DNA from: Flectonema sp. DT1601
Taxonomy: Eukaryota; Euglenozoa; Diplonemea; Diplonemida; Diplonemidae
Direction of reading: 5' to 3'
Assembly (NCBI GenBank): GCA_964019425.1
Contig: OZ025803.1
Location: 372,001-436,000 of the forward strand
DNA length: 64,000 nucleotides
The position numbers and the translations under genes were made by a program. The notes under the pieces are model-generated. The model worked only from the letters and a program-made list of their open reading frames with translations, did not search any database and was not told the origin of the DNA. Positions 44,201 to 56,364 of the stretch are shown piece by piece (position 1 is the stretch's first letter; every line of letters begins with the position of its first letter).

Positions 44201-47200
44201 TACTCTCTCACAGTAACACTGATAAGGTCAGTATTACTCTCTCACAGTAACACTGATAAGGTCAGTATTACTCTCTCACAGTAACACTGATAAGGTCAGT
44301 ATTACTCTCTCACAGTAACACTGATAAGGTCAGTATTACTCTCTCACAGCAACACTGATAAGGTCAGTATTACTCTCTCACAGTAACACTGATAAGGTCA
44401 GTATTACTCTCTCACAGTAACACTGATAAGGTCAGTATTACTCTCTCACAGCAACACTGATAAGGTCAGTATTACTCTCTCACAGTAACACTGATAAGGT
44501 CAGTATTACTCTCTCACAGTAACACTGATAAGGTCAGTATTACTCTCTCACAGCAACACTGATAAGGTCAGTATTACTCTCTCACAGTAACACTGATAAG
44601 GTCAGTATTACTCTCTCACAGTAACACTGATAAGGTCAGTATTACTCTCTCACAGTAACACTGATAAGGTCAGTATTACTCTCTCACAGTAACACTGATA
44701 AGGTCAGTATTACTCTCTCACAGTAACACTGATAAGGTCAGTATTACTCTCTCACAGCAACACTGATAAGGTCAGTATTACTCTCTCACAGCAACACTGA
44801 TAAGGTCAGTATTACTCTCTCACAGTAACACTGATAAGGTCAGTATTACTCTCTCACAGCAACACTGATAAGGTCAGTATTACTCTCTCACAGTAACACT
44901 GATAAGGTCAGTATTACTCTCTCACAGTAACACTGATAAGGTCAGTATTACTCTCTCACAGTAACACTGATAAGGTCAGTATTACTCTCTCACAGTAACA
45001 CTGATAAGGTCAGTATTACTCTCTCACAGTAACACTGATAAGGTCAGTATTACTCTCTCACAGTAACACTGATAAGGTCAGTATTACTCTCTCACAGTAA
45101 CACTGATAAGGTCAGTATTACTCTCTCACAGTAACACTGATAAGGTCAGTATTACTCTCTCACAGTAACACTGATAAGGTCAGTATTACTCTCTCACAGT
45201 AACACTGATAAGGTCAGTATTACACTCATAATTATCAAAACCATAAAACAACATACCACATCTCCGCTACCTGAGTCTGTAGTCGGACTCTCTGATGGTG
45301 CAACTGTGCTTGAGACTTGAGTATCATTGCTTCTGTCAGCCTGCGGCGCATCCGTACTGTTCCTGACTACACTTGATGTATTCTGTTATTTTTAGTTTAG
45401 TTTGCTTTGCTTTGCTTTCACTTTTGACAGCCGAGGAAGGATACATACTGAAGTCGTGCACTCAGCAACGCCACCAACCTTCTCGCCTTCGAACATCATT
45501 CCATTCACTTCTTTGCATCTGCAAACGAAGTCGTACTTAGCTCCCGGAGCAGTGTCTGGATCAGTACAGGTCTGGGTATCAACAGGACAAGGTGGTACTC
45601 CTGCTGGAGGATTACATTCATCGAACTGACAGCTCATCACTGGACTTCCGACATTCTCAACTTGGTCAGCTTCACAGGTACAAATAAAGTCACCAACCAC
45701 GTTTACATCAGGGTCATTGCATACTTGATGTGCACCACAAGGATCGGCTGCGCACTCTCCTGTCTTCTCACAATTGGCAGCACCTCCGATCTTGAACACC
45801 CCATTTGCACAGGTGCAGGTGAAGTCATCCAAGCTGTTCGCCTGCGGGTTAGGGTCGTTGCATGTTTCCACCACACTCGGATGCCCGCTCCACGCACACG
45901 GGTTCTTCGAATTGCCCTGCTTACACTCGTCACATTCAGCCACAGCTGCACCGACGTTGCGCATCAACCCGAACGGACACCGGCACTCGAAGCTACCATT
46001 TGCCACCCGATCGAAGTCGGTGCATATCTGACCTTCGCTACACGGGTTGGCAAGGCATTCATCAACTCCACAATTAGCCTTCGCTCCAGTCGCGGTGGGG
46101 CCGTTGTTCGCACAAGAACAGACGTAGTCGTTGAGGGAACTGACAGACTGATTCGGATCCATACACTCCTGTTCTTCACACGGCTTGGAATCACATTCAT
46201 TCTTCCCACACCTCGCAGGGCCATCAGTCCGATTCATTGAAGGGTCAGCCTTACACGAACAAATGAAGTCATGGAGGACATCTGCGTTGGTGTTTGGATC
46301 AACGCAGTCTTGATCGCTACCACAAGGCTGAGATTCGCACTCGTCATCGATGCACTTCGACACAGCACCTCCAGTTGACGTCACTCCATTGGGGCAGGTG
46401 CAAGTGTAGTCTCCAATCGACGCAACAGTTTGCAAAGGATCATTGCATACTTGGTTCTGACTGGCATCACAAGGGCTGGCATCACACTCGTTCTTCGAAC
46501 AAGTAGCTGGTCCGTCAGTCTTTGAGATCGACGAGTCAGATTTACAAGTACAGGTGAAGTCGTGGAGCACGTTGGCTGCAATGTCAGGATCGTTGCAGTC
46601 CTGTTCCGTACTCGACCCGCAAGGATTGGAATCACACTCATTCACTTCACACGCAGCCACAGGTCCTCCAGTGGTCACCACTCCATTACCACAAGTGCAG
46701 GTGAAATCAGTGAGGGATCCAGTAGTCGGGTTTGGATCATTGCACACTTGGTTTTGACTGGCATCACAAGGGCTGGCATCACACTCGTTCTTCGAACAAG
46801 TTGCGGGTCCGTCAGTCTTTGCGATTGACGAGTCGGACTTGCATGTACAGGTGAAGTCGTGGAGCACGTTGGCTGCAATGTCAGGATCGTTGCAGTCCTG
46901 TTCTGTACTCGACCCGCAAGGATTGGAATCACACTCATTCACTTCACACGCAGCCACAGGTCCTCCAGTAGTCACCACCCCATTACCACAAGTGCAGGTG
47001 AAATCAGTGAGGGACCCAGTAGTCGGGTTTGGATCATTGCACACTTGGTTTTGACTGGCATCACAAGGGCTGGCATCACACTCGTTCTTCGAACAAGTCG
47101 CTGGTCCGTCAGTCTTTGAGATTGACGAGTCGGACTTGCATGTACAGGTGAAGTCGTGGAGCACGTTTGCTGCAATGTCAGGATCGTTGCAGTCCTGTTC

Positions 47201-50200
47201 CGTACTCGACCCGCAAGGATTGGAATCACACTCATTCACTTCACACGCAGCCACAGGTCCTCCAGTAGTCACCACTCCATTACCGCAAGTGCAGGTGAAA
47301 TCAGTGAGGGACCCAGTAGTCGGGTTTGGATCATTGCATACTTGGTTTTGACTGGCATCACAAGGGCTGGCATCACACTCGTTCTTCGAACAAGTCGCTG
47401 GTCCGTCAGTCTTTGAGATTGACGAGTCGGACTTGCATGTACAGGTGAAGTCGTGGAGCACGTTGGCTGCAATGTCAGGATCGTTGCAGTCCTGTTCTGT
47501 ACTCGACCCGCAAGGACTGGAATCACACTCATTCACTTCACACGCAGCCACAGGTCCTCCAGTAGTCACCACCCCGTTACCACAAGTGCAGGTGAAATCA
47601 GTGAGGGATCCAGGTGTCGGGTTCGGATCATTGCATACTTGGTTCTGACTGGCATCACAAGGGCTGGCATCACACTCGTTCTTCGAACAAGTAGCCGGAC
47701 CATCAACTTGCGTGATTGTTGTGCTGGATTTGCAGGTACACACAAAGTCGTGCTGGCTGCCAGATGCCGTGTTGGGATCATTACAATCTTGGTCCATGTT
47801 GGTACCGCAGGGGTTCGTCAGAACAACACACTCGTCGATGTCACACGTTGCCGGAGCACCAGTGGCAGTCGCGCCGTTCGTACAAGAGCAAACATAATCC
47901 AACAAAGAAAGGGGTGTCTTCACCGGGTCATTACACATCTGACCAGGTCCGCAAGGGGAGGCGAGACACTCATCCTGCACACAAACAGCGGGTCCTCCCA
48001 TCAGATCTCCAACATTCGGTGATCTGCATGTGCAAGTGAAGTCTCCAGCAGAACTCACATCTTCATTAGCATCAGTACAATCCTGACCACTTCCACAAGG
48101 TGAGGCGTCACACTCGTTGAGAATGCAAGTAGCCAGACCTCCGACATTGCTTCCCACCCCAACCTGACAGGTGCAAATGAAATCCATCTGACCCGCTGCA
48201 GTGCTGTCGGGATCGTTGCAAGTCTGACTTGTACCACAAGGATTGGCGGTGCACTCATCCATGTTACCCATCGAGCAGGTAGCAGGCCTTCCCGTCTCCA
48301 TCACATTTTGGTTAGGGGCAAGGCAAGTACACGTGAAGTCTCCAGTCGATGCAGCAGACTGATTCGGATCATCGCATGTCTGACTGCCACACGGAGACGT
48401 TGCGCACTCGTCCTCAACACACGCAGCAACTGGTCCATCAACCATCCTCAAGTTCATGTCGTTGTCACAAACACATTCGAAGTCGTGCAGTGAGTTGGCA
48501 GCTTGATTCCCATCATTACAAGACTGCCCGCTTCCACAGTTGAATGTTGTGCACTCATCAGTCTCACAAGTTGCGAGTCCTCCAATGGCTGTAATGCCGT
48601 TAGCACACGCGCATGTGAAGTCGTTCAACGCAGAGAGGGAAGTGTCCGGATCTACACAGGTCTGCGTTCCGCAAGGCATCGCATCACACTCATTCTTAGT
48701 GCAAGTTGCAGGACCATCGACCCTTGTGAGAGACGTGTCTGACTTGCAAGTACAGACGAAGTCATGCAGATTGTTCGAAGCTGTGTTGGGATCGTTGCAG
48801 TCCTGTTCACTGGTTGATCCACAAGGATTGGCATCACACTCGTTGTTGATGCAAGTCATCACAGCACCTCCGGTAGCAACGACTCCATTAGGACAAGTGC
48901 AAGTGTAGTCACCAATGGAGCCGAATGTTGGGCTTGGGTCATTGCAGGTCTGGATCTGGGAAGCATCACATGGGTTGGCGTCACACTCGTTCTTAGTGCA
49001 AGTTGCAGGACCATCAACCTTCGTAAGAGTCGTGTCTGATTTGCAAGTACAGACGAAGTCATGAAGATTGTTCGAAGCTGTGTTAGGATCGTTGCAGTCC
49101 TGTTCACTAGTTGATCCACAAGGATTAGCATCACACTCGTTGTTGATGCAGGTCGTCACAGCACCTCCGGTAGCAACGACTCCATTAGGACAAGTACAAG
49201 TGTAGTCACCAATGGAAGACAACGTCGGAGTTGGGTCATTGCAAGTCTGGCTCTGGGCAGCATCACATGGGTTGGCGTCACACTCGTTCTTAGTGCAAGT
49301 TGCAGGACCATCAACCTTCGTAAGAGTCGTGTCTGACTTGCAAGTACAGACGAAGTCATGCAGATTGTTCGAAGCTGTATTAGGATCGTTGCAGTCTTGT
49401 TCACTAGTTGATCCACAAGGATTAGCATCACACTCGTTGGTGATGCAGGTCGTCACAGCACCTCCGGTTGCAACGACTCCATTAGGGCAAGTGCAAGTGT
49501 AATCACCAATAGATACCAACGTCGGACTTGGATCACTGCAAGTCTGGCTCTGGAAAGCATCACATGGGTTGGCGTCACACTCATTCTTAGTGCAAGTTGC
49601 GGGACCATCAACCTTCGTAAGAGTCGTGTCTGACTTGCAAGTACAGATAAAGTCATGCAGATTGTTCGAAGCAGGGTTGGGATCGTTGCAGTCCTGTTCA
49701 CTAGTTGATCCACAAGGATTGGCATCACACTCGTTGTTGATGCAGGTCGTCACAGCACCTCCGGTAGCAACGACTCCATTAGGGCAAGTGCAAGTGTAAT
49801 CACCAATAGAGGCCAGCGTCGGGGTTGGATCATTGCAAGTCTGGCTCTGGGCAGCATCACATGGGTTGGCGTCACACTCGTTCTTAGTGCAAGTCGCAGG
49901 ACCATCAACCTTTGTAAGAGTCGTGTCTGACTTGCAAGTGCAGACGAAGTCATGAAGATTGTTCGAAGCTGTGTTAGGATCGTTGCAGTCTTGTTCACTA
50001 GTTGATCCACAAGGATTGGCATCACATTCGTTGTTGATGCAGGTCATCACAGCACCTCCGGTAGCAACGACTCCATTAGGGCAAGTGCAAGTGTAATCAC
50101 CAATAGAGGCCAGCGTCGGACTTGGGTCATTGCAAGTCTGGCTCTGGGCAGCATCACATGGGTTGGCGTCACACTCGTTCTTAGTGCAAGTCGCAGGACC

Positions 50201-52156
50201 ATCAACCTTCATAAGAGTCGAGTCTGACTTGCAAGTACAGACAAAGTCATGAAGATTGTTCGAAGCTGTGTTGGGATCGTTGCAGTCTTGTTCACTAGTT
50301 GATCCACAAGGATTGGCATCACACTCGTTGTTGATGCAGGTCGTCACAGCACCTCCGGTCGCAACGACTCCATTAGGGCAAGTGCAAGTGTAATCACCAA
50401 TAGAGGCCAGCGTCGGACTTGGGTCATTGCAAGTCTGGCTCTGGGCAGCATCACATGGGTTGGCGTCACACTCGTTCTTAGTGCAAGTTGCAGGACCATC
50501 AACCTTCGTAAGAGTCATGTCTGACTTGCAAGTACAGACAAAGTCATGAAGATTGTTAGAAGCAGTGTTGGGATCGTTGCAGTCTTGTTCACTAGTTGAT
50601 CCACAAGGATTGGCATCACACTCGTTGTTGATGCAGGTCATCACAGCACCTCCGGTAGCAACGACTCCATTAGGACAAGTGCAAGTGTAGTCACCAATGG
50701 AGCCCAATGTTGGGCTTGGGTCATTGCAAGTCTGGCTCTGGGCAGCATCACATGGGTTGGCGTCACACTCGTTCTTAGTGCAAGTCGCAGGACCGTCAAC
50801 CTTCGTAAGAGTCGTGTCTGACTTGCAAGTACAGATAAAGTCATGCAGATTGTTCGAAGCTGTGTTAGGATCGTTGCAGTCCTGTTCACTGGCTGATCCA
50901 CAAGGATTGGCATCACACTCGTTGTTGATGCAGGTCATCACAGCACCTCCGGTCGCAACGACTCCATTAGGGCAAGTGCAAGTATAATCACCAAGGGAGG
51001 CCAACGTCGGAGTTGGGTCATTGCAAGTCTGGCTCTGGGCAGAATCACAAGGGTTAACGTCACATTCATTCTGAGAACAGGTCGCTGGACCATCAACTTG
51101 AGTGACTGAGGTATCTGACATACAAGTACAAATGAAGTCGTGAAGAGAGTCGGCAGCTTCATTTGGATCGTTGCACGTTTGATCAGCACCACACGGATTA
51201 GCATCACACTCTCTAGTTTCACATGTAGCCTGACCACCAGTTGATACAATCGAAGGGTACATATCACAAGTACAGGTATAGTCATTACTCGAAGTAGTAT
51301 CAGGATCGTTACATGTCTGTCCAGTTCCACAAGGGTTGTTGTCACACTCGTTTGTTCCTGATGGAGGTGCTGCACATCCACTCGCAGTCTCACCGTATCT
51401 TCCAACGTTGTCTTCGTATTGGCCACCAGTACCCATAGCACCAACATTGCCGAAGGTGGCGTAGTTACACATCAAAAACGCCTGGGTGTCTTTTTGACAC
51501 AATCCACATCCAACCTTCGTAGTCGCCTTCCAAACAATCTGGGTAAAATGACCTGTTAGTCCAGTCTCAGCAGCAGTGTTGTAGTCCCAACATGCTTCTT
51601 CACTGCAGTACAATAACATAATGCCTTCTGCTGGATCCCAGTTGTGTACGTCATCCTTTCCTTGTCTTGATACTAAGTTCTCACCAAGTCTGCCACCCGA
51701 GTAGATGGGCGGTCTGTTGTGTTCAGGTACTAGTGTGTTGCATGTATTCTGGAAACCTGTGCTGCCAAGAGTGAATGCCTCAATCTCAGTATCGTAAGTA
51801 ACAGGACAGGCGCCATGTTTTGCACGAAACTCGTTGTGCTTCGCTACAAGGCTGTCAATCTGCCATTGCGCGAGTTCAGAGAAGCAAGCATCTGCAGTAA
51901 GGCCAGTACATTTTCCGGTTTTTGGTGCTGGGGCACCAGGAGGACAGCTGCATGGACATTTCCCTCCTGCGCAGAAGCTAATCGTATCTAGCATTGCACA
52001 TCCAACTTGTCTGACGAAGAAGACACACGCTACACCACCGTCACATCTATCCTGGCAAGGTGGGGTACACACATCTTGCATCGATCCGCATTGTGCGCTG
52101 ACAGAATTAAAAAATAGCAACGTTCCAATGAGGACGGAGAGCTGCAAGCACCTCAT
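38206..52156 (-). CDS. Gene E: largest CAP-EGF transmembrane protein, giant intron
   Basis: Exon 1 (52156-45449) starts MRCLQLSVLIGTLLF and encodes signal peptide, Cys-rich leader, CAP domain (about 95-240) and 40 EGF-like units: eight doublets in the first variable block, four in the second. A GTATGT donor follows. Exon 2 (45382-45257, 42 codons) is an A/B-type stalk ending at another GTATGT. The next exons in the same frame are a C/D-type stalk exon (38588-38523, 22 codons) and the membrane-tail exon (38433-38206; SGAGGNESKK linker, NWWVWLLIGIAALL helix, VSLSEF tail). The intron between is about 6.67 kb, nearly all minisatellite. All junctions are phase 0, so either 2353 aa (second stalk skipped) or 2375 aa results. 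Chimeric exon types show that recombination joined two genes here. Whether the giant intron is spliced is unproven. Confidence 0.75.
38827..45223 (-). repeat. 34-bp intronic minisatellite, 188 copies
   Basis: The unit (plus strand, in two parts: AGTAACACTGATAAGG then TCAGTATTACTCTCTCAC) repeats from 38840 to 45223. The start-to-start distance of 6358 bp equals exactly 187 units, and sampled points 2040 bp apart stay in register, so I see no net indel. Variation is almost only T/C in AG(T/C)AAC (C in very roughly a quarter of the copies sampled) plus one CACGGTAAC near 38908. The right flank (TCAGTATTAC-ACTCATAATTATCAAAACCATAAAACAACATACC) aligns to the normal family intron 2, as does the unit (AAGGTCAGCATTGCTCTCTCA in genes A and B). 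The left flank at 38818 is a piece of C/D-type intron 1. Confidence 0.98.
45224..45256 (-). other. 5' end of the gene E giant intron
   Basis: The minus strand reads GTATGTTGTTTTATGGTTTTGATAATTATGAGTG, the normal intron 2 start of genes A and B with few changes, before it enters the minisatellite. The donor is intact. Confidence 0.75.
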
Positions 52157-52270
52157 AGTTTGTTGTTTAACTGTTTATTATACAGAATAGTAATAATCTC
52201 TTATAAAAAACGTCGCTTAAGGTAAGGTTGTGCTACCCGCGAGGTAGAGGTACAGTTTGTGCAATTCTTT
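52157..52270 (-). promoter_or_regulatory. Type II promoter block of gene E
   Basis: Almost identical to the block directly upstream of the ATG of genes D and F. No type I block follows. Confidence 0.5.
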
Positions 52271-52825
52271 TAGTAAAACTTTTGTCACCAAGTGTAATAA
52301 CTGTTAGGAATTATTTCACGACTCATCAAGATGTTAGTTAGTATCATTAATTTTATTATAGAGAAAAGTGAGAAGAATAAAATATAGAGATAAGTAAAAT
52401 CTATCGGAGGTCGCCAATGTTTATTTGCTTTTGTTTAATGTAAACTTTAATCTTTGACGTCTGCTCGTTTCAATATTACAGTCGAGTTATTAGTTGAGTC
52501 GTCATCCATTTTGCGTTAAATTATTTCTTCGCATACCATCGATAGTCCTATATTCGCACCCAAGCATCTTCGGTCTTTTGTACGTAACAATACAAACGTA
52601 TTGTATCATAAACAACATTAGGTATAGATTCAGTGACTAAAGGTAATGTTAGTGTGGGCATACTAACTTGATACTAATATTAAATGGAAAGCAACTTGAA
52701 CCTGTCTGAAAGGTAAATAGGGTTCGGCCAAACTGATTGCAATATAAGAGATCAATAATTGGTATCATAACAAGTCCCATATGTACTGTCGACGGGGATT
52801 CGGGCCACGTACTACAGGTTGAGGG

Positions 52826-52886
52826 AGAGATAGAGAGAAGGAGAGATAGAGAGAGAGAGAGAGAGAGAGGGAGAGAGGGAGAAAGA
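52826..52886. repeat. GA microsatellite
   Basis: A GA-rich tract (GAGAGA with GATA and GGGA interruptions), expanded relative to the shorter tract in the other copy of the duplication near 36527-36548. Confidence 0.85.
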
Positions 52887-52997
52887 ATGTCGGAAAAGAT
52901 CAAAAAGGTAGAATTCATAATATCATAGGTATTGTTATGATGTGATGCAGATTTTCGTGAATTTTATCATGTTCACGTTAGGTACAAGTACTACTGA

Positions 52998-53061
52998 TCA
53001 GACAGTACCACGTGTATATCTGTGAAGATATCTCCTCACTAACACACACAGTACTGTCTGA
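52998..53061. repeat. Inverted repeat, 11-bp arms, copy 2
   Basis: TCAGACAGTAC and GTACTGTCTGA flank a 42-nt loop, as at 36916-36979. Confidence 0.6.
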
Positions 53062-54234
53062 AGAGTTTCTGTGTTGATATATTACATAATCAGATCTGTG
53101 GAATTAATTCAATCAAAATCAGTACGCTGTCACTTTAAACAGGTCACTTTTAGTTAACTTCTGAGGGGGAAAAAAAAAAGCTGCAAATCAAAGTAAACGG
53201 CGAAAAAAGAATTGGCTTTATCTTAAACTATACAGAAAATAGTAATATAACACCGTGATGTTCTGTTCGTGCGAACCACATTAAACTGATAAAGCTAAAG
53301 GAGGTTTACGTGTGCTGCCCAACATTCTTTTTCGTTCTTACAATACTTGTTAAATGCAAAAAAGAAAATTACAACTTCTAGTGAACGGCGTAAAAAAACG
53401 TTATCATTTTTTGTAAACGGCGAAAAGAAATTTGCAACTTCTAGTGAACGGCAATAAAAAAAAAAAACTCTCAAGCGAACAGTGAAAAATATTTATCACT
53501 TCTAGTGAACAGAAAAAAGAAAAATCATCACTTTTGGCGAATTGCGAAAATGACATTATCAGGCACCCCCCCCCCCCCCAATAGAGAAAATCTCTAATAT
53601 AAATAATATTTATATACAACACAAAAAAACCATCGAAGAGTATGATCGTGAATACTATCACATTCCGTCTACTAGAAGCTTCGATGCCGCCGCAAGTCTT
53701 TCATAACAATTAACTTTTCTTAGGGATTCTTGCTTTGCTTGTTTTTTTGTTTCCTTTTAACGACCTAATCCTTATGTAAAAAATAAATCGGAAAGGGTAA
53801 GAGGGATTTGACAATAACAACTTTAGGTATTAAAAACAAAATTAATATCAAGTACTTGACCCAAAAATATTTGTAGGGTGTTAAAAAGAGATAAGTTCTT
53901 TTTTTTATCATACTTATTACATAACGAAAATTTTAAAAAAAATAGGTTTTACTGTTTGAGCCATACCTATATATAGAATGATATAAATATAAGGGAATAA
54001 TTAATTACGTTGGTAATATTCTTTATTGTGAAAAACAACAAAAAAAACAAACAAAAAAAAAACCCTGAAACGCACTATATGTGACGCAGGGTCTATATCA
54101 ACAGTTTGCATAATAAAATACATATTTAGGGAAGCAAAAAAAACATTATATAATTACGCATTCAAAAACAACAGTTGCAAGAATGCAAACTAACGTTACG
54201 GATTCATCACTAATTTGCGAACATTACTGTCGCA

Positions 54235-54252
54235 GAACAAATTGAATTGTTC
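54235..54252 (-). promoter_or_regulatory. Conserved 3' UTR hairpin of gene F
   Basis: Perfect GAACAA/TTGTTC stem, 92 nt downstream of the last-exon stop. It is retained although the gene is broken. Confidence 0.5.
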
Positions 54253-54344
54253 TCAGTGATTTGTTGATTCACAGGTCTTTTGCAAAGCAAATAAAATAAA
54301 TGATTCTCAGTACGTGTATTTCAGAATTTCATGGGTCAGGTTTC

Positions 54345-55923
54345 TCATAGTGCAACAAATTCAGTTTGATTTAACTCTTGACTCATAGAATAATTTATAC
54401 GTTCTTCTGGGCAAAGCTCTATTGCCTGAAAGTCCTGCAAGGAAACACTGTTATTTTTCTTCTTCATTATAAATAAACCTGCAGCAACACCACCGACACA
54501 CAGTAATGCAGCAATCCCAATCAGCAGCCACACCCACCAGTTGCTGCTGCTGCTGTCTTTTTTACTTTCATTACCGCCTGCTCCATTCTGTTGGTATTTC
54601 ATTTCAACGATATCAAAGAAGTCAAGGATAAGGTTACGTTAATTAATTGATCTAACTTGTTAAAATAATAACATACCAGACTACTGTTCCCTGAATCTGA
54701 TGGCACTATGTCCGGTTGCAACGACTCCATTAGGGCAAGTGCAAGTATAATCACCAAGGGAGGCCAACGTTGGACTTGGGTCATTGCAAGTCTGGCTCTG
54801 GGCAGAATCACAAGGGTTAACGTCACATTCATTCTTTGAACAAGTCGCCGGACCATCAACTTGAGTGACTGAGGTATCTGACATACAAGTACAAATGAAG
54901 TCGTGAAGAGAGTCGGCAGCTTCATTTGGATCGTTGCACGTTTGATCAGCACCACACGGATTAGCATCACACTCTCTAGTTTCACATGTAGCCTGACCAC
55001 CAGTTGATACAATCGAAGGGTACATATCACAAGTACAGGTATAGTCATTACTCGAAGTAGTATCAGGATCGTTACATGTCTGTCCAGTTCCACAAGGGCT
55101 GTTGTCACACTCGTTTGTTCCTGATGGAGGTGTTGAACATCCACTTGCAGTCTCACCGTCTACCAACGTTGTCGTCGTAAGGGCTACCGATACCGGCGTA
55201 AAGACCATTACCAGGGGTGGCGTAGTTACACATCAAAAACAGCTGGGTGTCTTTTTGACACAATCCACATCCAATCCTCGAAGTCGCCTTCCAAACAATC
55301 TGGGTAAAATGACCAGTTTTTCCACTCGATGAAGCAGTGTTGTAGTCCCAACATGCTTCTTCACTGCAGTACAATAACATAATGCCTTCTGCTGGATCCC
55401 AGTTGTGTACGTCATCCAGTCCTTGTCTTGATACTAAGTTCTCACCAAGTGGGCCACCCGAGTAAGTAGGCGGGTTGTTGTGTTCAGCCATTAGTGTGTT
55501 GCATGTATTCTGGAAACCTGTGCTGCCAAGAGTGTATGCCTCAATCTCAGTATCGTAAGTAACTGGACAGGCGCCATGTTTTGCACGAAACTCGTTGTGC
55601 TTCGCTACAATACTGTTAATCTGCCACTGAGCAAGTTCAGTGAAGCAAGCGTTTGTAGTAAGGCCAGTACATTTTCCGGTCTTTGGTGCTGGGATTGGTA
55701 CACCACGAGGACAGCTGCATGGACATTTCCCTACACACAAGCTAACCGTATCCAGCATTTCACATCCAACTTGTCTGATGAAGAAGAAGCATCCAACATT
55801 ACCGTTACATGTATCTTGGCAAGGTGGGATACAAACATCTTGCATGGATCCGCAATTTTGTGCGCTGACAAAATTCGTAAATAGCAACGTTCCAATGAGG
55901 ACGGAGAGCTGCAAGCACCTCAT
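54345..55923 (-). pseudogene. Gene F: truncated, frameshifted CAP-EGF family member
   Basis: From the ATG at 55923 the frame encodes the MRCLQLSVLIG signal peptide, Cys-rich leader and a complete CAP domain, then stops at 55153 after YDDNVGRR. Compared with paralogues, 2 bp are missing near 55158-55164. In the shifted frame three EGF-like units follow (to about 54715). At 54707-54711 the third unit is joined to the middle of a C/D-type exon 2, in yet another frame. The remaining exon 2 end (to 54677) and exon 3 (54587-54345, membrane helix and VSLQDF tail) are intact. All later EGF units are deleted. As it stands only a secreted CAP protein of 256 aa could be made. It is either a pseudogene or a soluble variant. 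Confidence 0.8.
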
Positions 55924-56040
55924 AGTTTGTTGTTTAACTGTTTATTATACAGAATAGTAATAATCTCTTATAAAAAACGTCGCTTAAGGTAAGGTTGTGC
56001 TACCCGCGAGTTAGAGGTATAGTTTGTGCAATTCTTTTAG
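55924..56040 (-). promoter_or_regulatory. Type II promoter block of gene F
   Basis: Almost identical to the block before genes D and E, so the broken gene may still be transcribed. Confidence 0.45.
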
Positions 56041-56364
56041 TAAAACTTTCTTCACCAAGTGTAACAGAACAATATTAAAAACTCAACTCCAACTGTTAGG
56101 AATTATTTAACGACACATGAAAATGTTAGTAATAATAATTATCAGTCATTCAAAAAAAGAAAAAAAAAAAAAAAAACCAAAATTTCGTAGGACAACAAAC
56201 AAGTTGGTTTGGGGCTAAGAATAAAAACAATCTCTCTTCGGACCATTCCCTTACTCAGCCCTCTTCAGCGAAGAAAGCAAGGGTTTATTTTTGAAAAATA
56301 AAAAATCTTTTTCATAACATAATAATTGTTATTAGTATTATACAGAATCCTTTATAATACGATA

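Larger units (their letters stand above)
52157..54344. other. Spacer between genes E and F
   Basis: This 2.19-kb spacer contains the type II promoter of gene E, a repeat at about 52331-52375 shared with 6093-6135, a GA microsatellite (52826-52886), the second copy of the segmental duplication (52610-54344) with its inverted repeat, and the gene F 3' UTR. No gene was seen. Confidence 0.55.
52610..54344. repeat. Segmental duplication, copy 2 (downstream of gene F)
   Basis: Colinear with 36290-38205, with homopolymer length changes and small indels. Copy 2 has no retroelement-like fragment on its left edge. Confidence 0.75.

Noticed and set aside
38827-45223. CRISPR array
   Set aside because: The units are contiguous with no unique spacers, and the setting is a eukaryotic intron.
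38827-45223. Centromeric or telomeric satellite
   Set aside because: The array is bounded on both sides by family intron sequence and its unit resembles the local intron, so a local origin is simpler.
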